From positions 1-10,198 of the forward strand of contig VERM01000028.1 of the NCBI GenBank assembly GCA_018882645.1: a DNA stretch of 10,198 bases, in the 5' to 3' direction. The translations under genes were made by a program, and so were the position numbers. The notes under the pieces are model-generated. The model did no database searches and was not told the origin of the DNA. It saw only the letters and a list, made by a program, of their open reading frames with translations. The DNA is from Ferruginibacter sp. (GTDB lineage: Bacteria > Bacteroidota > Bacteroidia > Chitinophagales > Chitinophagaceae). This document shows positions 1 to 6,752 of this stretch, piece by piece (position 1 is the stretch's first letter; each line of letters begins with the position of its first letter).

Positions 1-220
1 TGTTGACATAGTCATTTGATCCTGAAATTTTAAGCGTTATAGCCGCAGCATTTGTAGGAATATTCGCCACCCCATTGTTGATAAGGTCGACATAGATGAT
101 CTGAGGATCCCCAAAGCAAGATATGGGTGGATTCTTTATCGTAACCAAGCCCGCATCAATTTGCGCATTTACAGCTAATCCCGACAGAATTAAAAATAAA
201 AAGTAAATAGCCTTCTTCAT
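1..220 (-). CDS. Secreted protein, N-terminal part only (3' end outside window)
   Basis: This is the first 73 codons of a leftward gene that continues beyond the left edge. It starts at ATG (220-218). Residues 1-19 form a classic Sec signal peptide: two lysines after Met, a hydrophobic core (IYFLFLILSGLAV), then N-A before Gln20, a cleavage context common in Bacteroidota exported proteins. The mature part begins QIDAGLVTIKNPP and continues with a Cys and alternating hydrophobic residues around an L-x-N-x-G pattern. That resembles the first strands of CARDB/Ig-like beta-sandwich modules found in large secreted or type IX-secreted proteins. The domain assignment is tentative because only about 53 mature residues are visible. 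It is divergent from kdsB, with 219 bases between the two starts. Export is well supported; function is unknown. Confidence 0.75.
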   Translation of the reverse strand, partial: MKKAIYFLFLILSGLAVNAQIDAGLVTIKNPPISCFGDPQIIYVDLINNGVANIPTNAAAITLKISGSNDYVN

Positions 221-410
221 ACTAACAATTTTTATGATTTAAAATAAAACGTAGTGAACAAACAGGGGTAAATCAAAAGAGATTGGAAATAATGCCATAT
301 GCAATTTAACAAATAAAAAACAAGAATTATAGTAATTCAGCACAAACTTTTTACTTCTTAAAATTCATTACTTTTAATCTCTATATTGATTAACAAGTTT
401 TGTCAAAAAA

Positions 411-427
411 GGAATGGATATCATTCC
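411..427. other. Small inverted repeat upstream of kdsB
   Basis: GGAATG (411-416) and CATTCC (422-427) are perfect 6-base arms around a 5-base loop, ending 12 bases before the kdsB ATG. In RNA it would form a short hairpin next to the ribosome-binding region. It may be chance. The rest of 221-439 is AT-rich and shows no clear gene or full-consensus promoter; the nearest is a weak TTTT-N19-AAGTTTTG on the plus strand (372-402). Confidence 0.3.
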
Positions 428-439
428 GCTACTGATCAG

Positions 440-1174
440 ATGAAAAAAATCGCTGTAATACCCGCGAGATATGCGGCTGTTAGGTTTCCTTATAAGCTGA
501 TGCAAAAGCTGGCCAATAAAACCGTTATTCGTCATACTTATGACAATACGGTGGCAACAGGATTGTTTGACGATGTCTTTGTGGTTACCGATAGCGAAAT
601 TATTCTGAATGAAATTGTCTCCCATGGCGGCAAAGCTTTAATGAGTAAAAGACATCATGAAAGCGGTTCAGATAGAATAGCTGAAGCTGTCGAAAATATT
701 GATACAGATATTATTCTAAATGTTCAGGGGGATGAGCCTTTTGTAAATAGGAATGCACTTAAAACCCTGCTTGACACATTCTGCGATAATTGTGTTCAGG
801 TCGCATCCATTATGAAACCCTTCACTGATATGGATTTGGTGCAAAACCCCAATTATGTTAAAGTGGTGGTAGATAAGAATAATTTTTCTCTTCTTTTCAG
901 CAGAAGCGTCATTCCTTATGTAAGAGAGAATACGTATATGCCTATCTATTATGAACATATTGGAGTATATGCCTTTAGAAAAAATACACTATTACAGTTT
1001 ACAAAATGGGAAATGACGCCGTTGGAAATCAGCGAAAAAATTGAGTGTCTTCGCTATCTGGAAAATGGGATTCCGTTAAAAATGGTTCTGACTGACTTTT
1101 CGGGAGTAAAAATAGATGTCCCTGACGACCTTAATAAAGCCGAAGCTTATTTAAATGCTTTGAAAAACAATTAA
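440..1174 (+). CDS. kdsB: 3-deoxy-manno-octulosonate cytidylyltransferase (CMP-Kdo synthetase)
   Basis: KdsB couples CTP and Kdo to give CMP-Kdo plus pyrophosphate, the activated donor used to add Kdo to lipid A in the cytoplasm. The 244-residue product has the family length. Visible motifs are the N-terminal nucleotide loop IPARYAAVRFP (7-17), SGSDR (75-79), NVQGDEP (94-100, with metal-binding Asp98), FSRSVIPY (153-160), HIGVYAFR (173-180) and EKIECLRYLENG (199-210). I chose ATG 440 because MKKIAVIPAR is the usual start of the family; the frame is open further upstream but only with non-ATG codons. The usual Gly of the R-x-P-G-K loop is Tyr18 here. It is transcribed alone. Its TAA lies inside the TTAA that also holds the stop of the convergent aminotransferase. 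Function is quite certain. Confidence 0.95.
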   Translation: MKKIAVIPARYAAVRFPYKLMQKLANKTVIRHTYDNTVATGLFDDVFVVTDSEIILNEIVSHGGKALMSKRHHESGSDRIAEAVENIDTDIILNVQGDEPFVNRNALKTLLDTFCDNCVQVASIMKPFTDMDLVQNPNYVKVVVDKNNFSLLFSRSVIPYVRENTYMPIYYEHIGVYAFRKNTLLQFTKWEMTPLEISEKIECLRYLENGIPLKMVLTDFSGVKIDVPDDLNKAEAYLNALKNN

Positions 1175-2331
1175 TTATTTTGCGAAAACTTCATCAGTCT
1201 GTTTGCTGCATATTCTAATGTTTGCTCCTTTTTTGCAAAACAGAATCTCAGCACTTTATTATCTGATGGCTTACTATAAAAAGCACTTACGGGAATGGTT
1301 GCCACACCGGCTTCTTGGGTCAACCAGATGGAGAAATCATTTTCATTCTCATTGCTTATGTTATTGTACCTATACAATTGAAAATAACTTCCAAAGGAAG
1401 GGAGCGCTTCAAACTTGGTTTCTTTCATTAATGACATGAAATAGTCCCTCTTCTTTTGCAGAAAACTTCCAAGATTCAAATAGTGTGATTCATTTTTTAA
1501 AAAGTCGGCAAGTGCATGCTGAGTGGGGCTATTGCATGTAAAACAGTTAAACTGATGCACCTTCCTGAATTCAGACATTAAAACTGCGGGAGCAATACAA
1601 TATCCTAATTTCCATCCGGTACAATGATAGACTTTACCAAACGAAAAACAGACGAAGCTTCTTTCAAAAAGTTCGGGATATCGCAAAATAGAAAGATGTT
1701 CTTTTTGTTCAAAAATCAGATGTTCATACACTTCGTCACTTATGATAAAAATACCTGTATCTGCCACAATCGATTTAAGCTGTTCGATATCTTCTGATTC
1801 GAGAACGCTCCCGCTGGGATTGTGTGGGCTGTTGATGAGTATCGCCTTGGTTCTTTTTGAAATCTTTTCTCTGACCAGATTCCAGTCGATTTTGTAATCA
1901 GGGAATTGCAAGGGAATACATACCGAAATTCCTCCATTGATTTCAATGTTGGGAATATATGAATCGTATGCGGGTTCAAAAACTATAACTTCATCACCGG
2001 GTCCGATGATTGTTGTTAGGGCGGTATATATGGCATAGGTTCCCCCCGGAGTGATCGTAATCTCTGCATCCGGATGAACGGTTGATAAATATGCTTTATT
2101 TACTTTTTCGGATATTCGTTCCCGTAATAAAGGGAGCCCACACATATGAACATATTGATTATGTCCTGAAGCCATTGCGTGGCTAACCAGGTCAATCAGG
2201 GATTTGTCCATTGGATAGTCGGGGAAACCCTGTCCGAGATTTATGGCATTATGTTCGGCTGCCAGAGCGCTCATTTTTGTAAAAATGGTGACGCCTACGT
2301 TGCGAAGCTTGCTGTTCAAATTTGGTTTCAA
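1171..2331 (-). CDS. Class I/II PLP aminotransferase, YbdL-like (probable methionine aminotransferase)
   Basis: This is a 386-residue fold-type I PLP aminotransferase, closely matching E. coli YbdL in length and motifs. YbdL prefers methionine, with some activity on His and Phe, and transfers the amino group to a 2-oxo acid. Visible are INLGQGFPD (30-38), HNPSG (170-174), ISDEVYEH (197-204, PLP-binding Asp199), SFGKVYHCTGWKLGY (230-244, Schiff-base Lys233) and LRFCFAKKE (361-369, carboxylate-binding Arg362). No ATG is available before Met20, which is too far inside the fold. The start is therefore taken as TTG (2331-2329), with TTG at codon 5 as alternative. It lies 30 bases after feoB, in the same frame, and is probably cotranscribed with it. 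The stop overlaps that of kdsB. Substrate preference is inferred from similarity. Confidence 0.9.
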   Translation of the reverse strand: MKPNLNSKLRNVGVTIFTKMSALAAEHNAINLGQGFPDYPMDKSLIDLVSHAMASGHNQYVHMCGLPLLRERISEKVNKAYLSTVHPDAEITITPGGTYAIYTALTTIIGPGDEVIVFEPAYDSYIPNIEINGGISVCIPLQFPDYKIDWNLVREKISKRTKAILINSPHNPSGSVLESEDIEQLKSIVADTGIFIISDEVYEHLIFEQKEHLSILRYPELFERSFVCFSFGKVYHCTGWKLGYCIAPAVLMSEFRKVHQFNCFTCNSPTQHALADFLKNESHYLNLGSFLQKKRDYFMSLMKETKFEALPSFGSYFQLYRYNNISNENENDFSIWLTQEAGVATIPVSAFYSKPSDNKVLRFCFAKKEQTLEYAANRLMKFSQNN

Positions 2332-2347
2332 GTAAATGGTTTTTGGA

Positions 2348-2367
2348 AAATAAAGACTACTTTATTT
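2348..2367 (-). other. AT-rich hairpin spanning the feoB stop codon
   Basis: AAATAAAG (2348-2355) and CTTTATTT (2360-2367) are perfect 8-base arms around a 4-base loop. On the minus strand the feoB stop TAA lies in the first arm, and the hairpin is followed by TTTTCC, not a long T run. With one G-C pair per stem it is weak. It could be a poor terminator, an RNA-processing site or an attenuator between feoB and the aminotransferase gene, or chance in AT-rich DNA. Confidence 0.35.
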
Positions 2368-4482
2368 GAAAATTTGATAAATTAAAAAAGAGAGCAAGTA
2401 AGCCAATCCGGTCATGTATAATATTTGAATGATCGGCCATTTCCAGCTTCTCGTTTCCCTTCTTACAACCGCAATTGTACTCATACACTGCATGGCAAGC
2501 ACATAAAAAACCATTAAGGAAAGCCCCGTTGCCAGAGTATACACCTTGCTTCCGTCTTCTTTTTTAGCAGCATTCATTTTTTCTCTCAGTGTTGCATTGT
2601 TTTCATCCGCATCTTCTCCTACGCTGTACAGGGTTGCCATCGTTCCTACAAAAACCTCTCTTGCGGCGAATGAAGTTATTAATGCAATACCTATTTTCCA
2701 GTCATAACCAAGTGGGGCAATAATGGGCTCTATGGCTTTTCCCATATAGCCGGCATAAGAATGTTCCAGCAATTCCGTTTTCATTTGTTGTGTTAAAACA
2801 TCTTTTTGATCAGGCTTTTTTTCGATTTCATTTTTATAAAATGATTCAATTTTATCTGCCTTCGAAGAAGGGCCGAAGGTACTGAGTGTCCAAAGGATAA
2901 GACTGATAATCATAATAATTTTACCTGCATCAAAAACAAATATTTTTGCTTTTTCCAGCATGGTTATGAACACATTTTTCCATCTTGGGCTTCGATAAAC
3001 AGGCAGCTCCAATATGAAATAACTCTTCTCCTTATTTTTTATAAAGCTTTTCATCACCAGCGATACGATCAGGGCCATCACTGTTCCCAGAAGATATAAC
3101 CCCATCATCACCAGTCCTTGTAGACTTAAAAAACCGAAATACAATTTTGAGGGAATAACCAATGCAATCAAGATGGTATATACCGGAAGTCTTGCGCTGC
3201 AACTCATAAGTGGTGTGACCATAATGGTCAACAATCTTTCTTTTCTATTTTCAATATTTCTGGCACTCATAATGGCAGGAACAGCGCAGGCATATCCGCT
3301 GATCATTGGCATTACGCTTTTGCCATTCAACCCCACCTTGCGCATAATCCTGTCTGTTAAAAAACTGATTCTGGCCATATACCCTGTATCTTCCAAAAGC
3401 GTTATCAGACCAAATAAAATCATGATTTGAGGAATAAAAACCATTATTCCGCTCAATCCGGCGAGGAACCCGTTTATGAAAAGATCAGACAGCTTTCCCT
3501 GGGGCATTATTTCAGTAAACCACCCACTGATTTTTCCAAAAAGCCATTCAATTCCCGACATAGGATACTGTGCAATCCAAAATACACTTTGAAAAAGAAA
3601 AAATAACACAATCAACAATATCAAATATCCCCAACGTTTATGTAGCAAAAGATTATCCAGCTTTTGAGTCAAGATTGATTTTCTCAATGGATCACTTTCT
3701 GAAACGGTCTGCTGCATGATATTTTTAATCCTGGCATACCTTTGGACAATCTCTTCTGCTTGAGTTCTGGTTGCATTAAATTTATTCCGCTCAACAATCT
3801 GTCGCAGTTTATCTTTTTCGGTATACGACAGAGAAAGGGTTTCATAATTAATCAAATAGTGAATTGCTGCATAGTTGGTCATGGAAGGGATCTGTTCTCT
3901 TGCTTCCCTTACTGCCTTGGGAGCCAACATGTCGTTATATATGAAATCTCTTGAAGAGGCTTTTACAGGACTTTCAATAGACGACTCGATTGCTCTTTTA
4001 AGATTTTCAATTCCTTTGTTTTTTCTGGGATTTATAACAACAACCGGGACGCCCAATTCTCTTTCTAGGCCGGGGATATCTATTTGTGTTCCTTTTTGTT
4101 TGGCCAGGTCTATCATTGTCAACGCTACAACAACCGGAATTTTCAAATCTAGTATCTGTGAACAAAACAGCAGGTTTCGTCTGAGGTTGCTTGCATCTGC
4201 TACCAAAACAATCAAATCCGGAAAAATTTCAGAATCCTGATTTAGCAAAACCCTATAAGCGACCCATTCATCGGCTCTTTTGGGATAAAGACTGTATGTG
4301 CCGGGCAAATCAATAAAAACGGCCGAATGTTTTTCAGATATTTTACTTTCTCCTGTCTTTTTATCAACAGTAACACCTGGAAAATTTCCTACTTTTTGAT
4401 TGAGCCCTGTCAAGGCGTTAAATAATGAACTTTTCCCGCTATTGGGGTTGCCTACCAATGCTATGTTGATCTTTTTATTCAC
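2362..4482 (-). CDS. feoB: Ferrous iron transport GTPase FeoB
   Basis: FeoB is the inner-membrane Fe(II) permease with a cytosolic GTPase domain. The 706-residue product has the G1 loop GNPNSGKSS (11-19), switch Thr38 in NFPGVTVD, G3 DLPG (58-61), G4 as TMID (122-125, where many FeoB proteins have N-x-x-D) and a G5-like NPRKNKGI (151-158). A helical linker follows (about 180-280), then the hydrophobic permease part from about 285. Its hallmark sequences are GYACAVPAIMSAR (396-408), MSCSARLPVY (426-435), SFAAREVFVG (604-613) and CMSTIAVVRRET (666-677). The only in-frame start is GTG (4482-4480); the glycine-rich loop follows almost at once, so nothing is missing. No feoA or feoC is in the window and no FeoA domain is fused. 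The gene is divergent from the SPFH cluster and heads a pair with the aminotransferase. I saw no convincing Fur box. Confidence 0.96.
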   Translation of the reverse strand: MNKKINIALVGNPNSGKSSLFNALTGLNQKVGNFPGVTVDKKTGESKISEKHSAVFIDLPGTYSLYPKRADEWVAYRVLLNQDSEIFPDLIVLVADASNLRRNLLFCSQILDLKIPVVVALTMIDLAKQKGTQIDIPGLERELGVPVVVINPRKNKGIENLKRAIESSIESPVKASSRDFIYNDMLAPKAVREAREQIPSMTNYAAIHYLINYETLSLSYTEKDKLRQIVERNKFNATRTQAEEIVQRYARIKNIMQQTVSESDPLRKSILTQKLDNLLLHKRWGYLILLIVLFFLFQSVFWIAQYPMSGIEWLFGKISGWFTEIMPQGKLSDLFINGFLAGLSGIMVFIPQIMILFGLITLLEDTGYMARISFLTDRIMRKVGLNGKSVMPMISGYACAVPAIMSARNIENRKERLLTIMVTPLMSCSARLPVYTILIALVIPSKLYFGFLSLQGLVMMGLYLLGTVMALIVSLVMKSFIKNKEKSYFILELPVYRSPRWKNVFITMLEKAKIFVFDAGKIIMIISLILWTLSTFGPSSKADKIESFYKNEIEKKPDQKDVLTQQMKTELLEHSYAGYMGKAIEPIIAPLGYDWKIGIALITSFAAREVFVGTMATLYSVGEDADENNATLREKMNAAKKEDGSKVYTLATGLSLMVFYVLAMQCMSTIAVVRRETRSWKWPIIQILYMTGLAYLLSFLIYQIFK

Positions 4483-4496
4483 TCTGATTATAAAGG

Positions 4497-4525
4497 CAAA
4501 AGTACCATGAATTCGGCGGTTGAAA
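4497..4525 (-). promoter_or_regulatory. Candidate Bacteroidota-type promoter for feoB
   Basis: Read on the minus strand, TTTC (4525-4522), 17 bases, then TACTTTTG (4504-4497). The second element fits TAnnTTTG exactly; the first has three of four bases of TTTG, and the spacer is shorter than the usual 19. It ends 14 bases before the GTG start, so the leader would be very short. The rest of 4483-4652 is AT-rich; I could not define a clear promoter for the divergent SPFH gene there. Confidence 0.4.
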
Positions 4526-4652
4526 TTTACGAATTAAGAAAGTTGCATTTAATAATAAGAAAAGAAAAGTAAATATTCCATTTATACAATATCTTTACCT
4601 TGGATTAGTGAAAAATAATAATTGTATTTTATAGTATTTAAATCGAAATAAA

Positions 4653-5984
4653 ATGGGACTTTTCGGAAAAAAATCGGAAGGTGGATTCATGGATATAATC
4701 CGCTGTGATGAAAAGGAATATTTAGTATGGAAATGGCGGCCATCCGGAGAAGCCAATACTACAAATAAAGAAAACGCTATCAGGTATGGCAGCAGCTTGC
4801 GTGTAAAAGATGGTGAGCTTGCTGTGTTTGTTTATAAACAAAAGGACGGAACGCTACAGGACTTTATTCACGGACCGTTTGATCAAACCATTAAAACGGC
4901 AAATTTTCCCATACTTGCCAGTATTGTAGGTTTGGCTTTTGGTGGAGCAAGTCCATTCCAGGCTGAGATTTACTTCATTAATCTGTCTGGAAATATTCAG
5001 TTGAAATTTGGTGTTCCCTGGTTTGATGTTGCCGATCCAAGATTTTCAGATTTTGCCGTGCCCGTTGCTGCTAGAGGAACGATAACATTTAATATAACGG
5101 ATTATCAGGGCTTCATTAAACTCAATCGCCTGATTAATTTCGAGCTGGAAGACTTAAATAAACAGATAAAAGACGCAGTTACTAAATATACGAAAGCTAT
5201 TATTTCTAACACCCCTTCCGATAAACAGATTCCTGTCATTCAATTGGAAAAAAAGATCTTGGAAATAAATGATCAGATAGCGACACACCTTGGGTCTCGA
5301 CTACAAAATGATTTCGGAGTGAATCTCAAGGCTTTTGATTTGGCAACTATTGAGATTGATAAAGAAAGTCAGGGTTATATAGAACTCAGAAAAGTTACAG
5401 CTGAGCAAGTAACAAAAGTAACCAGTGCACAAAACGACATCCTGATTAAAAATCAACAAGATTTACAACAAATAAATGCCCAAAATATGGAAGAGACTTT
5501 GCGCTTACAAAGAGAGGAAGCACAAAGAGCGCAAAAGCTACAAACCGAAACCAACTTCATCAACACTCATGCGCTTAATCAACAGACAGAGGTTTTAAAA
5601 ACGGCTGCTGATAGTTTGGGTAATATGGGGAACATGGGAGGAGGTATGAATCCTGCAGGTATGATGACGGGCATGATGATGGGAGGGGCAATGGGTGGGC
5701 AGATGGCGAATATGATGAATCAAATGGGGCAAAATATGAATCCGGCTAATGGACAAACACCCCCGCCACCGCCGATAATTCAATATAGCATTTCATTAAA
5801 TGGACAGACTTCAGGACCGTTTAACTGGCAACAGCTCCAGCAAATGGTTTTAGCCGGACAGCTTACCAAGGGTACATACGTATGGAAACAGGGAATGGCT
5901 AATTGGGAGTTGGCCGGAAATATTCAGGAACTGGGCAGTTTGTTTTTGTCTGTTCCCCCTCCACCACCGCCACCTGTACCATAA
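4653..5984 (+). CDS. SPFH-domain protein (YdjI-like) with C-terminal GYF_2-like domain and polyproline tail
   Basis: The 443-residue protein has no signal peptide or clear membrane helix. Residues about 15-250 resemble the YdjI-type SPFH/stomatin branch: LVWKWRP (24-30), a GPF segment (74-76), FQAEIYFIN (102-110), LKFGVPWFDVADPRF (117-131) and an A-R-G-T step (140-143). A Gln/Glu-rich helix, probably coiled coil, spans about 250-318. A Met/Gly/Asn-rich linker (322-365) follows, then PPPPP (370-374), a GYF_2-like domain (about 377-430, with GPF, VWKQGMANWELA) and a tail of seven prolines before VP. SPFH proteins form membrane-associated oligomers. B. subtilis YdjI acts with PspA in a membrane-related operon, and related proteins carry a zinc ribbon where this one has GYF_2. 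It is first in a rightward cluster, 11 bases before the next gene. The precise role is unknown. Confidence 0.85.
   Translation: MGLFGKKSEGGFMDIIRCDEKEYLVWKWRPSGEANTTNKENAIRYGSSLRVKDGELAVFVYKQKDGTLQDFIHGPFDQTIKTANFPILASIVGLAFGGASPFQAEIYFINLSGNIQLKFGVPWFDVADPRFSDFAVPVAARGTITFNITDYQGFIKLNRLINFELEDLNKQIKDAVTKYTKAIISNTPSDKQIPVIQLEKKILEINDQIATHLGSRLQNDFGVNLKAFDLATIEIDKESQGYIELRKVTAEQVTKVTSAQNDILIKNQQDLQQINAQNMEETLRLQREEAQRAQKLQTETNFINTHALNQQTEVLKTAADSLGNMGNMGGGMNPAGMMTGMMMGGAMGGQMANMMNQMGQNMNPANGQTPPPPPIIQYSISLNGQTSGPFNWQQLQQMVLAGQLTKGTYVWKQGMANWELAGNIQELGSLFLSVPPPPPPPVP
5616..5747 (+). repeat. Low-complexity Met/Gly/Asn-rich coding tract
   Basis: This stretch encodes residues 322-365 of the SPFH protein and is built from repeated ATG, GGN and AAT codons (for example GMMTGMMMGGAMGG). 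It is a flexible linker between the coiled region and the GYF_2-like domain. The DNA is not an exact tandem repeat, so slippage is less likely than with a simple microsatellite. Confidence 0.7.
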
Positions 5985-5995
5985 AAAATAAAAAA

Positions 5996-6349
5996 ATGAA
6001 TCAAGACGACTTTTACTCTATCAACCGATTGGTTGAATTCGGCATGACAATGGCAGTTGCACAACAAATGGTTGAAAGCATGAACCATGCGATAAAAAAT
6101 ACGCATATCGCAGGAGCAATGAACCCAATGCATAATTCTGCACCGAGTTTTTATTATGCCATGATTGAGAATAAACAAGCTGGTCCGTTTTCAGAACAAG
6201 AACTCTCTAGATTAATTTCTGAAAAAAAAATAGGAAAAGAAACTTTTATATGGAAACCGGGGCTTCCTCAATGGGAACTGGCGGAAAAGATTCCAGATGT
6301 TTTAAGGCTTGTTGCGTTGACGCCCCCTCCTTTTCATCAAAATACTTAA
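5996..6349 (+). CDS. Small GYF_2-like domain protein
   Basis: The 117-residue protein is soluble, without signal peptide or membrane helix. Residues 1-48 are a Met/Asn/Gln-rich, probably helical N-terminus (DDFYSINRLVEFGMTMAVAQQ). Residues about 51-107 form a GYF_2-like domain: FYYAMIENKQAGPF, then KETFIWKPGLPQWELAEKIPDV. This aligns well with the C-terminal domain of the preceding SPFH protein, and both end in a proline run (here TPPPF, 109-113). The two domains look like products of duplication. GYF domains are known as binders of proline-rich peptides, so the polyproline segments of the SPFH protein are natural candidate ligands; that is inference. The ATG at 5996 follows an A-rich leader and lies 11 bases after the SPFH stop. 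The frame is open further upstream, but that part overlaps the SPFH gene. Confidence 0.82.
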   Translation: MNQDDFYSINRLVEFGMTMAVAQQMVESMNHAIKNTHIAGAMNPMHNSAPSFYYAMIENKQAGPFSEQELSRLISEKKIGKETFIWKPGLPQWELAEKIPDVLRLVALTPPPFHQNT

Positions 6350-6353
6350 AAAA

Positions 6354-6698
6354 ATGAGAATAAACTTTATCCCGGGATTGATTGCTTTTTTAGTAAGCGC
6401 TTTGTTGGCCTTTGGATTCTACAGCTACAGTCATGAAGGACAAAAACTTATTCTTACTTTAGGAAGTTTCTTATTCATATTTCCAACGTTATTATTTTCT
6501 TTTGCCATCGGGTATAATGAAGCCAGAACCGGACTAAATATTCGGGCAGTATCGGGGATTTTCTTTTTCATTGCTTTGGCCAGCAATATTTTATTTACAA
6601 TCATCCAGCTATCTGTACCCGCTTACATCATAACAAACGGCATTATCTTACTGATTTTTATACTGATTGTTTATTCTGTTTATCGTGTAAATGAGTGA
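6354..6698 (+). CDS. Small four-helix membrane protein of unknown function
   Basis: The 114-residue product is almost entirely hydrophobic. Likely membrane helices are at about 5-24, 31-52, 65-86 and 90-111, with short polar links (YSHEGQK at 24-31, GYNEARTGLNIR at 53-64) and a short charged C-terminus (YRVNE). I recognise no family motif or catalytic residue. It starts at ATG 6354, only 4 bases after the stop of the GYF_2-like gene, in an A-rich context like that gene's own start, so the two are almost certainly cotranscribed. Its place in the cluster suggests it could be the membrane partner of the SPFH/GYF proteins, but nothing in its sequence proves this. Confidence 0.8.
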   Translation: MRINFIPGLIAFLVSALLAFGFYSYSHEGQKLILTLGSFLFIFPTLLFSFAIGYNEARTGLNIRAVSGIFFFIALASNILFTIIQLSVPAYIITNGIILLIFILIVYSVYRVNE

Positions 6699-6752
6699 AT
6701 GTATGTATTTATATAAAATTCTGACAGGCCTATAAATAATTTCAAAAAAATA

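Noticed and set aside
386..439. Longer kdsB reading frame starting at TTG 386, adding 18 residues
   Set aside because: The added residues do not resemble the family, while MKKIAVIPAR from ATG 440 is the usual KdsB N-terminus.
4590..4597. TATCTTTA as a promoter element for the SPFH gene
   Set aside because: It has one mismatch to TAnnTTTG and no TTTG-like element at a suitable distance upstream.
5903..5995. Longer form of the small GYF_2 gene, starting inside the SPFH gene
   Set aside because: The extra segment is only the SPFH coding sequence read in another frame and ignores the ATG with an A-rich leader at 5996.
5595..6178. Minus-strand open frames rich in His and in Gly across the SPFH/GYF region
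   Set aside because: They are antisense shadows of the Met/Gly-rich and proline-rich codons; they have no family motif.
6691..6735. Possible 14-codon leader peptide (ATG 6691 to TAA 6735) before the VTT gene
   Set aside because: It overlaps the end of the preceding gene in another frame and has no hairpin pair or regulatory codon run to suggest attenuation.
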